A DNA stretch of 6,470 nucleotides from Oscillospiraceae bacterium (GCA_029240015.1 JARBTU010000102.1:1-6470); one strand, 5' to 3'. Counted from the first letter of the stretch, positions 1 to 6,076 are shown. Numbers and translations are program-made. Notes: generated by a model from the sequence alone, not told the origin.

Positions 1-906
1 CGGAGGCTCGGTAGGTGTATGGGCTTGGTTAAGTTTTATAACAACAAGATTAATGATAGGGGAAGAAACCTCAACGGCGCCATATGCGGCGGCCCCCCCT
101 AAAAGACCAATTAAGATGCTTAAGACTACAGCAAATTTTTTAATTTTTTGTGTTTTAATAAGTTTTAAATAAAGCCCCATCATTAAAGTGATCGCAATAA
201 AAGCAATTAAAGCAAGCTGTGCGCCGCGGGACTTGGTTAACCCTAATACGACGTACTGGATTATAATGTTAATAATAAAAAAGATTCTGAAGAAAAGCTT
301 TTTATAATGTTTTAAGAATAGTTCCATTAAAGAAAAAGCTATCGAAATCACAGACATAATGCCGCAAGTGTTCGGGTTCCCGTTTATCCCCCAAAGCCGC
401 CCGTCAAAGGTGCCGATTGAGTCAGTGGTTCCCCAAATGGAATGGTATTGAAAGCTGATATTTCCGAAGAATATAATGATTGAAAAAATACCAGTCAAAA
501 ATGAAAAGCAGATAAACACCGTATTAATAAACTTCATTTGGGAACTAGTTGTGGTTGGAGAGCCCTTTTCTTCGTAAGAATAAAGAATGAAATAGTTAAT
601 AATACAATACCCCATGACAACGATGTTAGCAAAAAGATTATGCTTATAGTTAACAATGACGGTTATAGCATAAAAAGCCATAAAAAGCCAGAGTAACAAA
701 TGAACTTTGTTTTTAAAGAGTCTCTTTTTCGTAAAAAAGTCCTTTATTAAAATAATAATGCCCCAAATTAAAAAAACCTTGTTTGCTTCTTCGGTTACAG
801 GCTTAATAAACGGCAGGGTGTTGATGAGAACAAGAAACAGCAGAGTATATTTGTAAATCGTTGTTGAAAGAAAGGAATCAAAAAAGTTCTTTAAAGTTTT
901 TGTCAC
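1..906 (-). CDS. O-antigen ligase/polymerase-like (Wzy_C family) membrane protein, partial, C-terminus outside the window
   Basis: Reading the minus strand from a GTG at 906-904 gives 302 codons with no stop to the window edge. The product is strongly hydrophobic, with repeated membrane-spanning stretches around residues 20-34, 43-55, 68-85, 92-109, 127-147, 182-197, 207-223, 229-247 and 258-276. Two stretches resemble the Wzy_C/O-antigen ligase signature: residues 169-179 (G-R-L-W-G-I-N-G-N-P-N) and 224-229 (T-K-S-R-G-A). Family members polymerise or transfer lipid-linked glycans on the outer face of the cytoplasmic membrane. In a Gram-positive this would be a capsule, exopolysaccharide or wall glycan; the substrate cannot be read from sequence. 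The start is supported by an AAGGGG site nine bases upstream and by an in-frame TGA seven codons before the GTG. The large extracellular loop and its catalytic residues lie outside the window. The gene is AT-rich, and contains a G7 run and a 10-bp tandem repeat. It is transcribed divergently from the glycosyltransferase gene. Confidence 0.75.
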   Translation of the reverse strand, partial: MTKTLKNFFDSFLSTTIYKYTLLFLVLINTLPFIKPVTEEANKVFLIWGIIILIKDFFTKKRLFKNKVHLLLWLFMAFYAITVIVNYKHNLFANIVVMGYCIINYFILYSYEEKGSPTTTSSQMKFINTVFICFSFLTGIFSIIIFFGNISFQYHSIWGTTDSIGTFDGRLWGINGNPNTCGIMSVISIAFSLMELFLKHYKKLFFRIFFIINIIIQYVVLGLTKSRGAQLALIAFIAITLMMGLYLKLIKTQKIKKFAVVLSILIGLLGGAAAYGAVEVSSPIINLVVIKLNQAHTPTEPP

Positions 907-914
907 AAGTAAAA

Positions 915-921
915 TCCCCTT
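915..921 (-). promoter_or_regulatory. Ribosome binding site of the polymerase/ligase-like gene
   Basis: Read on the minus strand this is AAGGGGA, with the GGGG ending nine bases before a GTG at 906. It decides the GTG start, because no ATG in that frame lies between the upstream in-frame TGA and the hydrophobic protein. Confidence 0.7.
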
Positions 922-960
922 GTAAAGTCAAATTATAGATTAAACTCAATTAGCGTACTA

Positions 961-989
961 ATTCTAGCATATTTTAAAAATATTTGCAA
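961..989 (-). promoter_or_regulatory. Sigma-A-like promoter for the polymerase/ligase-like gene
   Basis: On the minus strand a -35 hexamer TTGCAA (989-984) is followed by a 17-base spacer and a -10 TAGAAT (966-961). A TG one base before the -10 makes it an extended -10. The predicted start of transcription is near 954, leaving a leader of about 48 bases. The spacer is filled by an AT-rich inverted repeat (969-983). Confidence 0.65.
969..983. repeat. Perfect 7-bp inverted repeat inside a promoter spacer
   Basis: ATATTTT and AAAATAT flank a single central A. The element lies exactly between the -35 and -10 hexamers of the minus-strand promoter. It could be an operator, or simply an AT-rich chance palindrome; the sequence cannot separate these. 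Confidence 0.45.
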
Positions 990-1036
990 CAAGAATAGAC
1001 ATTATTTGCATAATATGGTGTGCAGAACATTTTTTC

Positions 1037-1065
1037 TTTACACAAAAAATGTTTTATGCTACTAT
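1037..1065 (+). promoter_or_regulatory. Sigma-A-like promoter for the glycosyltransferase gene
   Basis: TTTACA (1037-1042), a 17-base spacer and TACTAT (1060-1065), with TGC directly before the -10 as an extended -10. The -10 matches the consensus at four of six positions. Transcription would begin near 1072. A second, similar module follows at 1069-1096 (TTGTAC, 16 bases, TGC-TACTAT), so the nine-base string TGCTACTAT occurs twice, 31 bases apart. Either or both could be used. Confidence 0.5.
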
Positions 1066-1120
1066 TATTTGTACAACTTTTTTGTCGTGCTACTATGAAA
1101 CTATTGTTAAAACAAAGAAA

Positions 1121-1126
1121 AAGGAG
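1121..1126 (+). promoter_or_regulatory. Ribosome binding site that sets the glycosyltransferase start
   Basis: AAGGAG lies nine bases before the ATG at 1136. It argues against the in-frame ATG at 1049, which lies within the promoter, has no such site, and would add 29 residues before the conserved N-terminal strand. Confidence 0.85.
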
Positions 1127-1135
1127 ACTTTTCTT

Positions 1136-2149
1136 ATGAATCAGTCTGATCCGAAACTCAGCATCATCGTACCTGTTTATAACGCAGAATCGTTTATCGA
1201 GTCTTGTATAGAATGTATTGAAAGCCAGACCTTCAGCGATTATGAAGTGTTGTTTATAGATGACGGCTCGACCGATCGGTCCTTTTCTCTATTGCAGGAG
1301 CAGGCAGAAAAAGACGAGCGTATCAAAGTTTTCTCCAAGTCAAACAAAGGAGTCTCTAACACGCGGAATTTCGGGCTTGATATAGCAAAGGGTGAATACA
1401 TCTATTTTTTGGACTGTGATGATTCCATGGAAAAAGATATGATGTCTTCCATGATAGGGTTATGTGAGCAGTATGATGCAGACATAGCTTTTTGCGGTTA
1501 TGATAAGGATTTTTTAGAGAACGGACAAAAAGTCAAAACAAAGGCTTATTCCTGCGATTTCATGGTTGCGAACTCCGCAGAAGAATTTGGCCCGATCCTT
1601 CCCGTCTTGCTCAAAAATTTTCTGACTGGATTAGTGGGCAGCAAGTTGTTCAGAAAAAGCTTTATCGCCGATTTAAGATTCAGAGAGGACATGCACTCGG
1701 CGGAAGATATTGTTTTTAACTTTACCCTGTTTGATAAGATTAACAAAGCGGTTGTGACCGATCAAAGATATTTTCATTATGTCCAAAGAAGTACGAATAC
1801 AGTCGGACTTTCTAAAAAATTTAACAAAGATCGTTATCAATACACTGAATTAATGTTTGAGAAAGTGATTGAATCGTTTCGAAAATTAGGCGTTTTTGAG
1901 ACAAGCCGCCAAGTCGCTTATGATTTTTTTGTGACCCACATGGTGCTTTATTTCGATATTGTCTTGGATAAGCACAATAATCTTTCTTTTGGGGAAAGAT
2001 TATTTGAGATCAAAAAGGTACTTAAATCCCCGCTGACGAAGAAGATACTTGAAGATTATCAGCCAACCGATAAGAAAAGAATGCTGATTACAAAGATATT
2101 TAAAACAAAAAATGCATTTATGAATTATTTATTTTTCAAAGTGAGATAA
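1136..2149 (+). CDS. Family 2 glycosyltransferase (GT-A fold), 337 aa
   Basis: The protein opens with the GT2 nucleotide-binding strand (S-I-I-V-P-V-Y-N, residues 9-16). It then has D-D-G-S-T-D at 42-47, G-V-S-N-T-R-N at 72-78, the metal-binding D-x-D in D-C-D-D at 93-96, and an E-D pair (190-191) in the position of the usual catalytic base. This is the arrangement of single-domain GT2 enzymes that move a sugar from a nucleotide-sugar to a lipid-linked or wall glycan acceptor at the inner face of the membrane. No signal peptide or clear membrane segment is seen; the C-terminal 130 residues are mixed and basic and may bind acceptor or membrane. Donor and acceptor cannot be predicted. The ATG at 1136 is chosen over an in-frame ATG at 1049 because of the AAGGAG site and because the family motif begins nine residues in. 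The divergent polymerase-like neighbour suggests a shared role in surface glycan assembly. Confidence 0.88.
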   Translation: MNQSDPKLSIIVPVYNAESFIESCIECIESQTFSDYEVLFIDDGSTDRSFSLLQEQAEKDERIKVFSKSNKGVSNTRNFGLDIAKGEYIYFLDCDDSMEKDMMSSMIGLCEQYDADIAFCGYDKDFLENGQKVKTKAYSCDFMVANSAEEFGPILPVLLKNFLTGLVGSKLFRKSFIADLRFREDMHSAEDIVFNFTLFDKINKAVVTDQRYFHYVQRSTNTVGLSKKFNKDRYQYTELMFEKVIESFRKLGVFETSRQVAYDFFVTHMVLYFDIVLDKHNNLSFGERLFEIKKVLKSPLTKKILEDYQPTDKKRMLITKIFKTKNAFMNYLFFKVR

Positions 2150-2151
2150 AT

Positions 2152-2183
2152 AAAAAAAGTTCGGGACTTCCCGAGCTTTTTTT
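2152..2183. terminator. Bidirectional intrinsic terminator
   Basis: An eight-pair stem (2158-2165 with 2170-2177, one G-T wobble) closes a four-base ACTT loop. It is preceded by seven A and followed by seven T. The first stem base begins nine bases after the glycosyltransferase stop. Because A- and T-tracts sit on both sides, it can end transcripts of the glycosyltransferase on the plus strand and of nadC on the minus strand. Confidence 0.88.
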
Positions 2184-2204
2184 ATTATTGTAAAACTATA
2201 AATT

Positions 2205-3041
2205 TTAATCAATCCGCATGGAAATATCAAAGCAGTTCACTGAATGAGTCAGTGCGCCAAGGGAGATAATATCCACACCGGTAAGGGCAACATCGCGTAT
2301 GTTATCCAGTGTCACGTTGCCGGATGCTTCAAGCTTTGCTCTTCCCGCAGTCATCTCTACAGCCTTTTTCATAGTGGCATAGTCCATGTTGTCCAGCATG
2401 ATAACATCGGCGCCCGCCGTCAAAGCCTCACCTAGCTCAATCAGATTGCGGGTTTCCACTTCAATTTTAACCATATGCCCTGTTTTTTCTCTCAAAGCCT
2501 TTACGGCATTGATCAGGTTTCCGTAAGCATCGATGTGGTTGTCTTTCAGCATTGCGGCATCGCTTAAATTGAAGCGATGATTTCTTCCCCCGCCCACAAC
2601 GACTGCGTATTTTTGCAGTGCTCTGAGCCCCGGTAGGGTCTTTCTTGTTTCAGCAATGGCAGCGTTTGTCCCGGCAACCAGTTCCACACATTTGTGTGTG
2701 GCGGTTGCGATCCCTGACATGTGCTGAATCAAATTAAGAGCCGTTCGCTCCCCTTTTAAAAGAGTTGCAGTCTTTCCTTTAATTCTGGCGATAATGTCAC
2801 CTTTTATAATAGTGTCGCCGTCTTTTTTAAATACTTCGAATTCCGTTTTGTCGTCAAGAAGAGTGAAAACTCTGAGAGCGACATCGATTCCCGCCAGGAT
2901 GCCTTCGTCTTTGGAAACAAAGCGCGCACAGGAGGTTGCGTCATCCTCTATTAAATAGTCTGTGGTTACGTCAATATAGTTGATGTCTTCTGTAATGGCT
3001 CTTTTGATTAAATCGTCTATATAGAATTGGGGTAAGTTCAT
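2205..3041 (-). CDS. nadC: Nicotinate-nucleotide diphosphorylase (carboxylating), quinolinate phosphoribosyltransferase
   Basis: NadC joins quinolinate to phosphoribosyl pyrophosphate, releasing CO2 and pyrophosphate, to give nicotinic acid mononucleotide in the cytosol. The 278 residues match the usual family length. The visible signature runs in order: E-R-T-A-L-N (98-103), Q-H-M-S-G (106-110), the substrate-binding E-T-R-K-T-x-P-G (131-138), K-Y-A-V (144-147), G-G-G-x-N-H-R (150-156), L-K-D-N-H (165-169), K-I-E-V-E (192-196), the D-N pair at 217-218, E-A-S-G-N (238-242) and a terminal S-L-G-A-L-T-H-S (260-267). These cover the N-terminal alpha/beta domain and the incomplete barrel with its basic active-site residues. 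The ATG follows a GGAGG by seven bases. The gene begins 15 bases after the nadB stop and its ribosome binding site sits in that gap, so the two are co-transcribed. It ends at the terminator shared with the glycosyltransferase gene. Confidence 0.97.
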   Translation of the reverse strand: MNLPQFYIDDLIKRAITEDINYIDVTTDYLIEDDATSCARFVSKDEGILAGIDVALRVFTLLDDKTEFEVFKKDGDTIIKGDIIARIKGKTATLLKGERTALNLIQHMSGIATATHKCVELVAGTNAAIAETRKTLPGLRALQKYAVVVGGGRNHRFNLSDAAMLKDNHIDAYGNLINAVKALREKTGHMVKIEVETRNLIELGEALTAGADVIMLDNMDYATMKKAVEMTAGRAKLEASGNVTLDNIRDVALTGVDIISLGALTHSVNCFDISMRID

Positions 3042-3056
3042 GGGTAATCCTCCGGT

Positions 3057-4508
3057 TTATATTACTTCTTCAAGAATAATTTTTGCAACGGTTGCAAGTG
3101 ATCTTGCTTCGACATAATCAGCATTTATGATATAATCGCCGTCTTCAATCAATTTCTTGATTTCACAGATTCGCTCATATCCTTTGACAGCGGCTTGCCA
3201 GTCGGGCACTACAAAGTGGGAATGCTGCATGATGGAACGAATCTCTGTCCGCAATCCATGCGGGATATGCTCCGTGCTGATTTTATGTTCAAAACGAAAC
3301 GGAAAGATATCCTGCATAGGAGAATCGAACCGACGGTTGATATCTTCCGCAACCTGATGGGAAAAAACAATCGCTTCAAGCAAAGAGTTGCTTGCCAGTC
3401 GGTTGTTCCCATGAACGCCGGTGTGGGAACATTCTCCTGCTGCATAAAGGCCGTCAATCGTCGTCCTTCCACTGGTATCCACATCGATTCCGCCCATTAA
3501 ATAATGCTGGCAAGGGAAAATCGGAACCCTGTCTTTGGTCAGGTCAAACCCTTCAAGAAGAAGATTCTCATAAATCATAGGGAAACGGTTTTTCAGATAT
3601 TCACTGTCTTTATGCGAAATATCAAGATAAAAATGCTCGCTCCCCGTCACTTTGGATTCAGCAATGATGGCCTTGGATACCACATCTCTCGGAGCCAGTT
3701 CCAAGCGATCGTCATATCGCGACATAAAGCGTTCTCCGTTGCAGTTCAAAAGATACGCGCCCTCTCCCCGAACCGCTTCAGAAATCAAAAAGCATTCCCT
3801 GGTTTTTTTGTTGGCAAAAGCCGTGGGATGAAATTGCACTAAACTGAGATTTTTGATTTTTGCACCGAGGTCGTAAGCAAGCGCGATTCCATCTCCTGTG
3901 GCAATGGCTGAGTTGGTGGTGTATTCGTATACTCTTCCGATGCCGCCCGTGCAAAGAACACAATAATGGGAACTGTAGGTTTCATGCTGCTCATCACGCA
4001 GGACGTCAACCGAAAATCCGCCCGTGGTATGTTTTAGGTCACAGACCAGAGCGTTGCCCAGCACCGTGATGTTAGGCTGTTGTTGGACGGCTAAAATAAG
4101 CTTGTCTACAATCTCTCTGCCTGTGCAGTCCTTATGGTGCAAAATCCGATGGCGGCTGTGTCCGCCCTCAAGGGTCAGATGGATATGCCCCTGCTCATCT
4201 TTGTCAAAATCGACGCCGAGGTCGATGAGTTTCTTTACGTCCGAAGGTCCTTTGGCTACTAATACTTTGAGCGATTTAGGGTCATTCTTAAACCCGCCCG
4301 CCACAAAAGTGTCATGCTCGTGAAGAGAGATGTCGTCGCTTGATTCGTCAAAGACAGCGGCGACTCCGCCTTGCGCAAGCGCGGAGTTGCTTAGGGTTAG
4401 TTCCCGCTTGCACAGCATTAAAATTTTTAAGTTCTGATCTAGATTCAACGCAGCATATAATCCGGCAACTCCACTGCCGATAATGATGACGTCATAATTA
4501 TTTGGCAC
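3057..4508 (-). CDS. nadB: L-aspartate oxidase (FAD-dependent), first step of de novo NAD synthesis
   Basis: NadB oxidises L-aspartate to iminoaspartate, which NadA condenses with dihydroxyacetone phosphate to form quinolinate. The 483-residue product carries the FAD dinucleotide fold G-S-G-V-A-G (11-16), S-x-x-A-Q-G-G-V-A-A (42-51), E-G-G-H-S (114-118), the active-site Q-F-H-P-T (225-229), A-P-R-D (272-275), C-Q-H-Y-x-x-G-G (333-340) and G-E-C-S-x-T-G-V-H-G-x-N-R-L-A-S-N-S (358-375). E114, H227, R274, H335 and R370 fit the catalytic set known for E. coli NadB (E121, H244, R290, H351, R386). The family is usually about 510-540 residues; this one has the C-terminal helices but ends before the common R-K-E-S-R-G / D-Y-P tail. 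The start is a GTG with an in-frame TAA two codons upstream, so no N-terminal extension is possible; its Shine-Dalgarno-like AAAGG directly abuts it. First gene of the nadB-nadC unit; no nadA in the window. Confidence 0.95.
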   Translation of the reverse strand: MPNNYDVIIIGSGVAGLYAALNLDQNLKILMLCKRELTLSNSALAQGGVAAVFDESSDDISLHEHDTFVAGGFKNDPKSLKVLVAKGPSDVKKLIDLGVDFDKDEQGHIHLTLEGGHSRHRILHHKDCTGREIVDKLILAVQQQPNITVLGNALVCDLKHTTGGFSVDVLRDEQHETYSSHYCVLCTGGIGRVYEYTTNSAIATGDGIALAYDLGAKIKNLSLVQFHPTAFANKKTRECFLISEAVRGEGAYLLNCNGERFMSRYDDRLELAPRDVVSKAIIAESKVTGSEHFYLDISHKDSEYLKNRFPMIYENLLLEGFDLTKDRVPIFPCQHYLMGGIDVDTSGRTTIDGLYAAGECSHTGVHGNNRLASNSLLEAIVFSHQVAEDINRRFDSPMQDIFPFRFEHKISTEHIPHGLRTEIRSIMQHSHFVVPDWQAAVKGYERICEIKKLIEDGDYIINADYVEARSLATVAKIILEEVI

Positions 4509-4524
4509 CCTTTATTCACCGTCC

Positions 4525-4540
4525 ACATTCTTAAAACTGT
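4525..4540. promoter_or_regulatory. Imperfect 16-bp palindrome in the nadB leader, possible operator
   Basis: The element is symmetric at 12 of 16 positions around a central TTAA, with outer half-sites ACA and TGT. It lies between the predicted nadB transcription start (near 4574) and the GTG. Firmicutes nad operons are commonly repressed by NiaR (YrxA) near the promoter, but I cannot match this to a remembered NiaR consensus. Confidence 0.25.
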
Positions 4541-4580
4541 CCCTGAAAGGCGTTTTAGATTAAATGGTTAAACTTATTTT

Positions 4581-4608
4581 ATTATATCACATTTCAATAG
4601 AAAAAGCA
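4581..4608 (-). promoter_or_regulatory. Promoter of the nadB-nadC operon (extended -10)
   Basis: On the minus strand TGATATAAT (4589-4581) is a consensus -10 with the TG extension. The -35 is weak (TGCTTT at 4608-4603, 16-base spacing). Transcription would start near 4574, giving a leader of about 65 bases, which is short for a riboswitch. The promoter is back to back with that of hflX. Confidence 0.6.
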
Positions 4609-4642
4609 TAAAATTTTAACAACAAATTTGCCGTAACTTTTG

Positions 4643-4671
4643 TTTACTTTGTTTAAAGAATAGCCTATAAT
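4643..4671 (+). promoter_or_regulatory. Sigma-A-like promoter of hflX
   Basis: TTTACT (4643-4648), a 17-base spacer, and a perfect TATAAT (4666-4671). Transcription would start near 4678, leaving an AT-rich leader of about 90 bases before the hflX ATG. I see no strong hairpin in that leader. Confidence 0.7.
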
Positions 4672-4750
4672 AAAAAAAGGGTTAATTTGAGAACAACATC
4701 AAATATATAACTTGAAAAAGCATACAATAAATATAACAAACAAAAATTTT

Positions 4751-4755
4751 GGAGG
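4751..4755 (+). promoter_or_regulatory. Ribosome binding site of hflX
   Basis: GGAGG ends 12 bases before the ATG at 4768, a longer gap than usual. A second in-frame ATG at 4774 would be farther still, so 4768 is the better start. Confidence 0.65.
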
Positions 4756-4767
4756 ACAAAAATAAGA

Positions 4768-6015
4768 ATGCAGATGTATGAAAATGCAAATGAAGAAATA
4801 AAAGCGGTCTTGGTGTCTGTAGACACAGGGGAATTTGACGTGCAACAATCTCTTGATGAGTTGGAAGAGCTGGCGCAAACGGCACAGGTGAGCACGCTTG
4901 CGAAAGTGACTCAAAAAAGAGAGTCTGTAGACACAGCAACCTGCATTGGTTCGGGGCGGCTGGAAGAAGTGGCAGGGTTCTGCGAAACAAATGGGGTCGG
5001 TTTGATTATTTTTGACCACGAGCTGACTGCTACCCAAACGAGAAATATAGAAGAAATAGCAAACGTTCGTGTTATTGACAGGACGACACTGATCCTTGAT
5101 ATCTTTGCTCAAAGAGCAAGATCAAAGGAAGGAAGGCTGCAAGTGGAACTTGCACAGCAGAGATACCGCCTTCCCCGTCTTGCGGGAATGGGTGTCGAAC
5201 TATCACGTCTTGGAGCGGGAATCGGAACCAGAGGACCGGGAGAAACCAAGCTCGAAACCGACAAGAGGCATATCAGGAGAAGAATCAAGACATTGGAAGA
5301 TGAGTTGGAGGAAATCGTTAAGCGGAGGGAGCTTATCAGACAGCGAAGAAAAAAAGACAATGTAACTTCGGTTGCAATTGTGGGATATACGAATGTCGGC
5401 AAGTCTACCCTGCTCAATGCGTTGACCGATGCGGGTGTTTTAGCAGAAAACAAACTTTTTGCGACGCTTGATCCCACAGCGAGAGCACTCGAACTTCCCG
5501 ACGGACGCTCGGTTTTGTTGATTGACACCGTAGGGCTCATCAGGCGTCTTCCCCACCATCTGGTGGAAGCGTTTAAGTCTACGCTTGAAGAAGCGTCCAA
5601 CGCCGATTTAATCCTCCATGTGTGTGATGTTTCTTCCGATGAAGTGAAAAGCCAAGTGGAGGTTACTGAGAATTTGCTGGACGAACTTGGCTGCAAAGGA
5701 ATCCCAGTGGTGAGAGCGCTGAATAAGTGCGACATGATTTCTTACGGTCCTGATATTCAGCTGGACGACAGATCGGTTTTAATCAGCGCTAAGACAGGGT
5801 TCGGATTTGACGCGCTGTTATCCACCATTGCGAAAACATTGGCACCGACATCCAAGAGGCAAAAGTTGTTGCTTCCTTTTGACAAAGCGGGAATCATTGC
5901 AAAAATCCGCGTGGAGGGAAAAGTCTTTTCTGAAGAATATATGGAAAACGGTATACTGGTGGATGCGTTGGTTGACCATAAACTGCTGAGTTTAACAAGT
6001 GAATATGAATCTTAG
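4768..6015 (+). CDS. hflX: GTPase HflX, ribosome-associated
   Basis: HflX binds the large ribosomal subunit and, with GTP, splits or rescues stalled and hibernating 70S ribosomes, often under heat or antibiotic stress. The 415 residues show the full family order. The N-terminal HflX domain includes a G-S-G-R-L-E-E segment near 61-67 and the family-specific glycine-rich G-T-R-G-P-G-E-T-K-L-E-T-D (153-165). A charged helical linker (about 166-197) follows, then the G domain: G1 G-Y-T-N-V-G-K-S-T (206-214), G3 D-T-V-G (253-256), G4 N-K-C-D (319-322) and G5 S-A-K (340-342). A short C-terminal domain ends the protein. Length and motifs are complete, so the gene looks functional. It stands alone between its own promoter and a terminator, and is divergent from nadB. 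An exact 14-bp repeat occurs twice in its first 170 bases. Resistance-type HflX paralogues exist in Firmicutes, but nothing here marks this copy as one. Confidence 0.97.
   Translation: MQMYENANEEIKAVLVSVDTGEFDVQQSLDELEELAQTAQVSTLAKVTQKRESVDTATCIGSGRLEEVAGFCETNGVGLIIFDHELTATQTRNIEEIANVRVIDRTTLILDIFAQRARSKEGRLQVELAQQRYRLPRLAGMGVELSRLGAGIGTRGPGETKLETDKRHIRRRIKTLEDELEEIVKRRELIRQRRKKDNVTSVAIVGYTNVGKSTLLNALTDAGVLAENKLFATLDPTARALELPDGRSVLLIDTVGLIRRLPHHLVEAFKSTLEEASNADLILHVCDVSSDEVKSQVEVTENLLDELGCKGIPVVRALNKCDMISYGPDIQLDDRSVLISAKTGFGFDALLSTIAKTLAPTSKRQKLLLPFDKAGIIAKIRVEGKVFSEEYMENGILVDALVDHKLLSLTSEYES
4815..4936 (+). repeat. Exact 14-bp direct repeat pair within hflX
   Basis: GTCTGTAGACACAG occurs at 4815-4828 and 4923-4936, 108 bases (36 codons) apart and in the same frame. 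Both copies encode S-V-D-T. The first copy lies within a larger inverted repeat, GTGTCT-GT-AGACAC (4813-4826). Confidence 0.6.
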
Positions 6016-6028
6016 TGCTTAAAAAAAT

Positions 6029-6061
6029 AAAAACGTGATAGAATTTCTATCACGTTTTTTT
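6029..6061. terminator. Bidirectional intrinsic terminator
   Basis: A perfect ten-pair stem (6033-6042 with 6046-6055) closes a three-base ATT loop. It has five A on the left and seven T on the right. It follows the hflX stop by 13 bases and precedes the end of the convergent gene by 15, so it probably serves both. Confidence 0.9.
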
Positions 6062-6076
6062 ATTATATGTTTATAC

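Noticed and set aside
1049..1135. Longer glycosyltransferase start at 1049 adding 29 residues
   Set aside because: The ATG at 1049 lies within the promoter spacer, has no ribosome binding site, and the added residues precede the canonical GT2 N-terminal strand; AAGGAG points to 1136.
3157..4323. Several plus-strand reading frames of 60-112 codons across nadB
   Set aside because: They are antisense shadows of a well-conserved gene, with no ribosome binding sites or recognisable domains.
4509..4574. NAD-sensing riboswitch in the nadB leader
   Set aside because: The predicted leader is only about 65 bases, with at most weak AAAAC/GTTTT pairing and no terminator or conserved aptamer that I can recognise.
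4665..5112. Overlapping minus-strand frames over the hflX promoter and 5' end
   Set aside because: Their compositions are unlike real proteins, they cover a clear promoter and ribosome binding site on the other strand, and no start signal is seen.
5109..5735. A 208-codon minus-strand frame opposite hflX
   Set aside because: It is serine- and leucine-rich, as antisense frames of charged coding DNA usually are, and lies wholly over the HflX G-domain coding region and linker.
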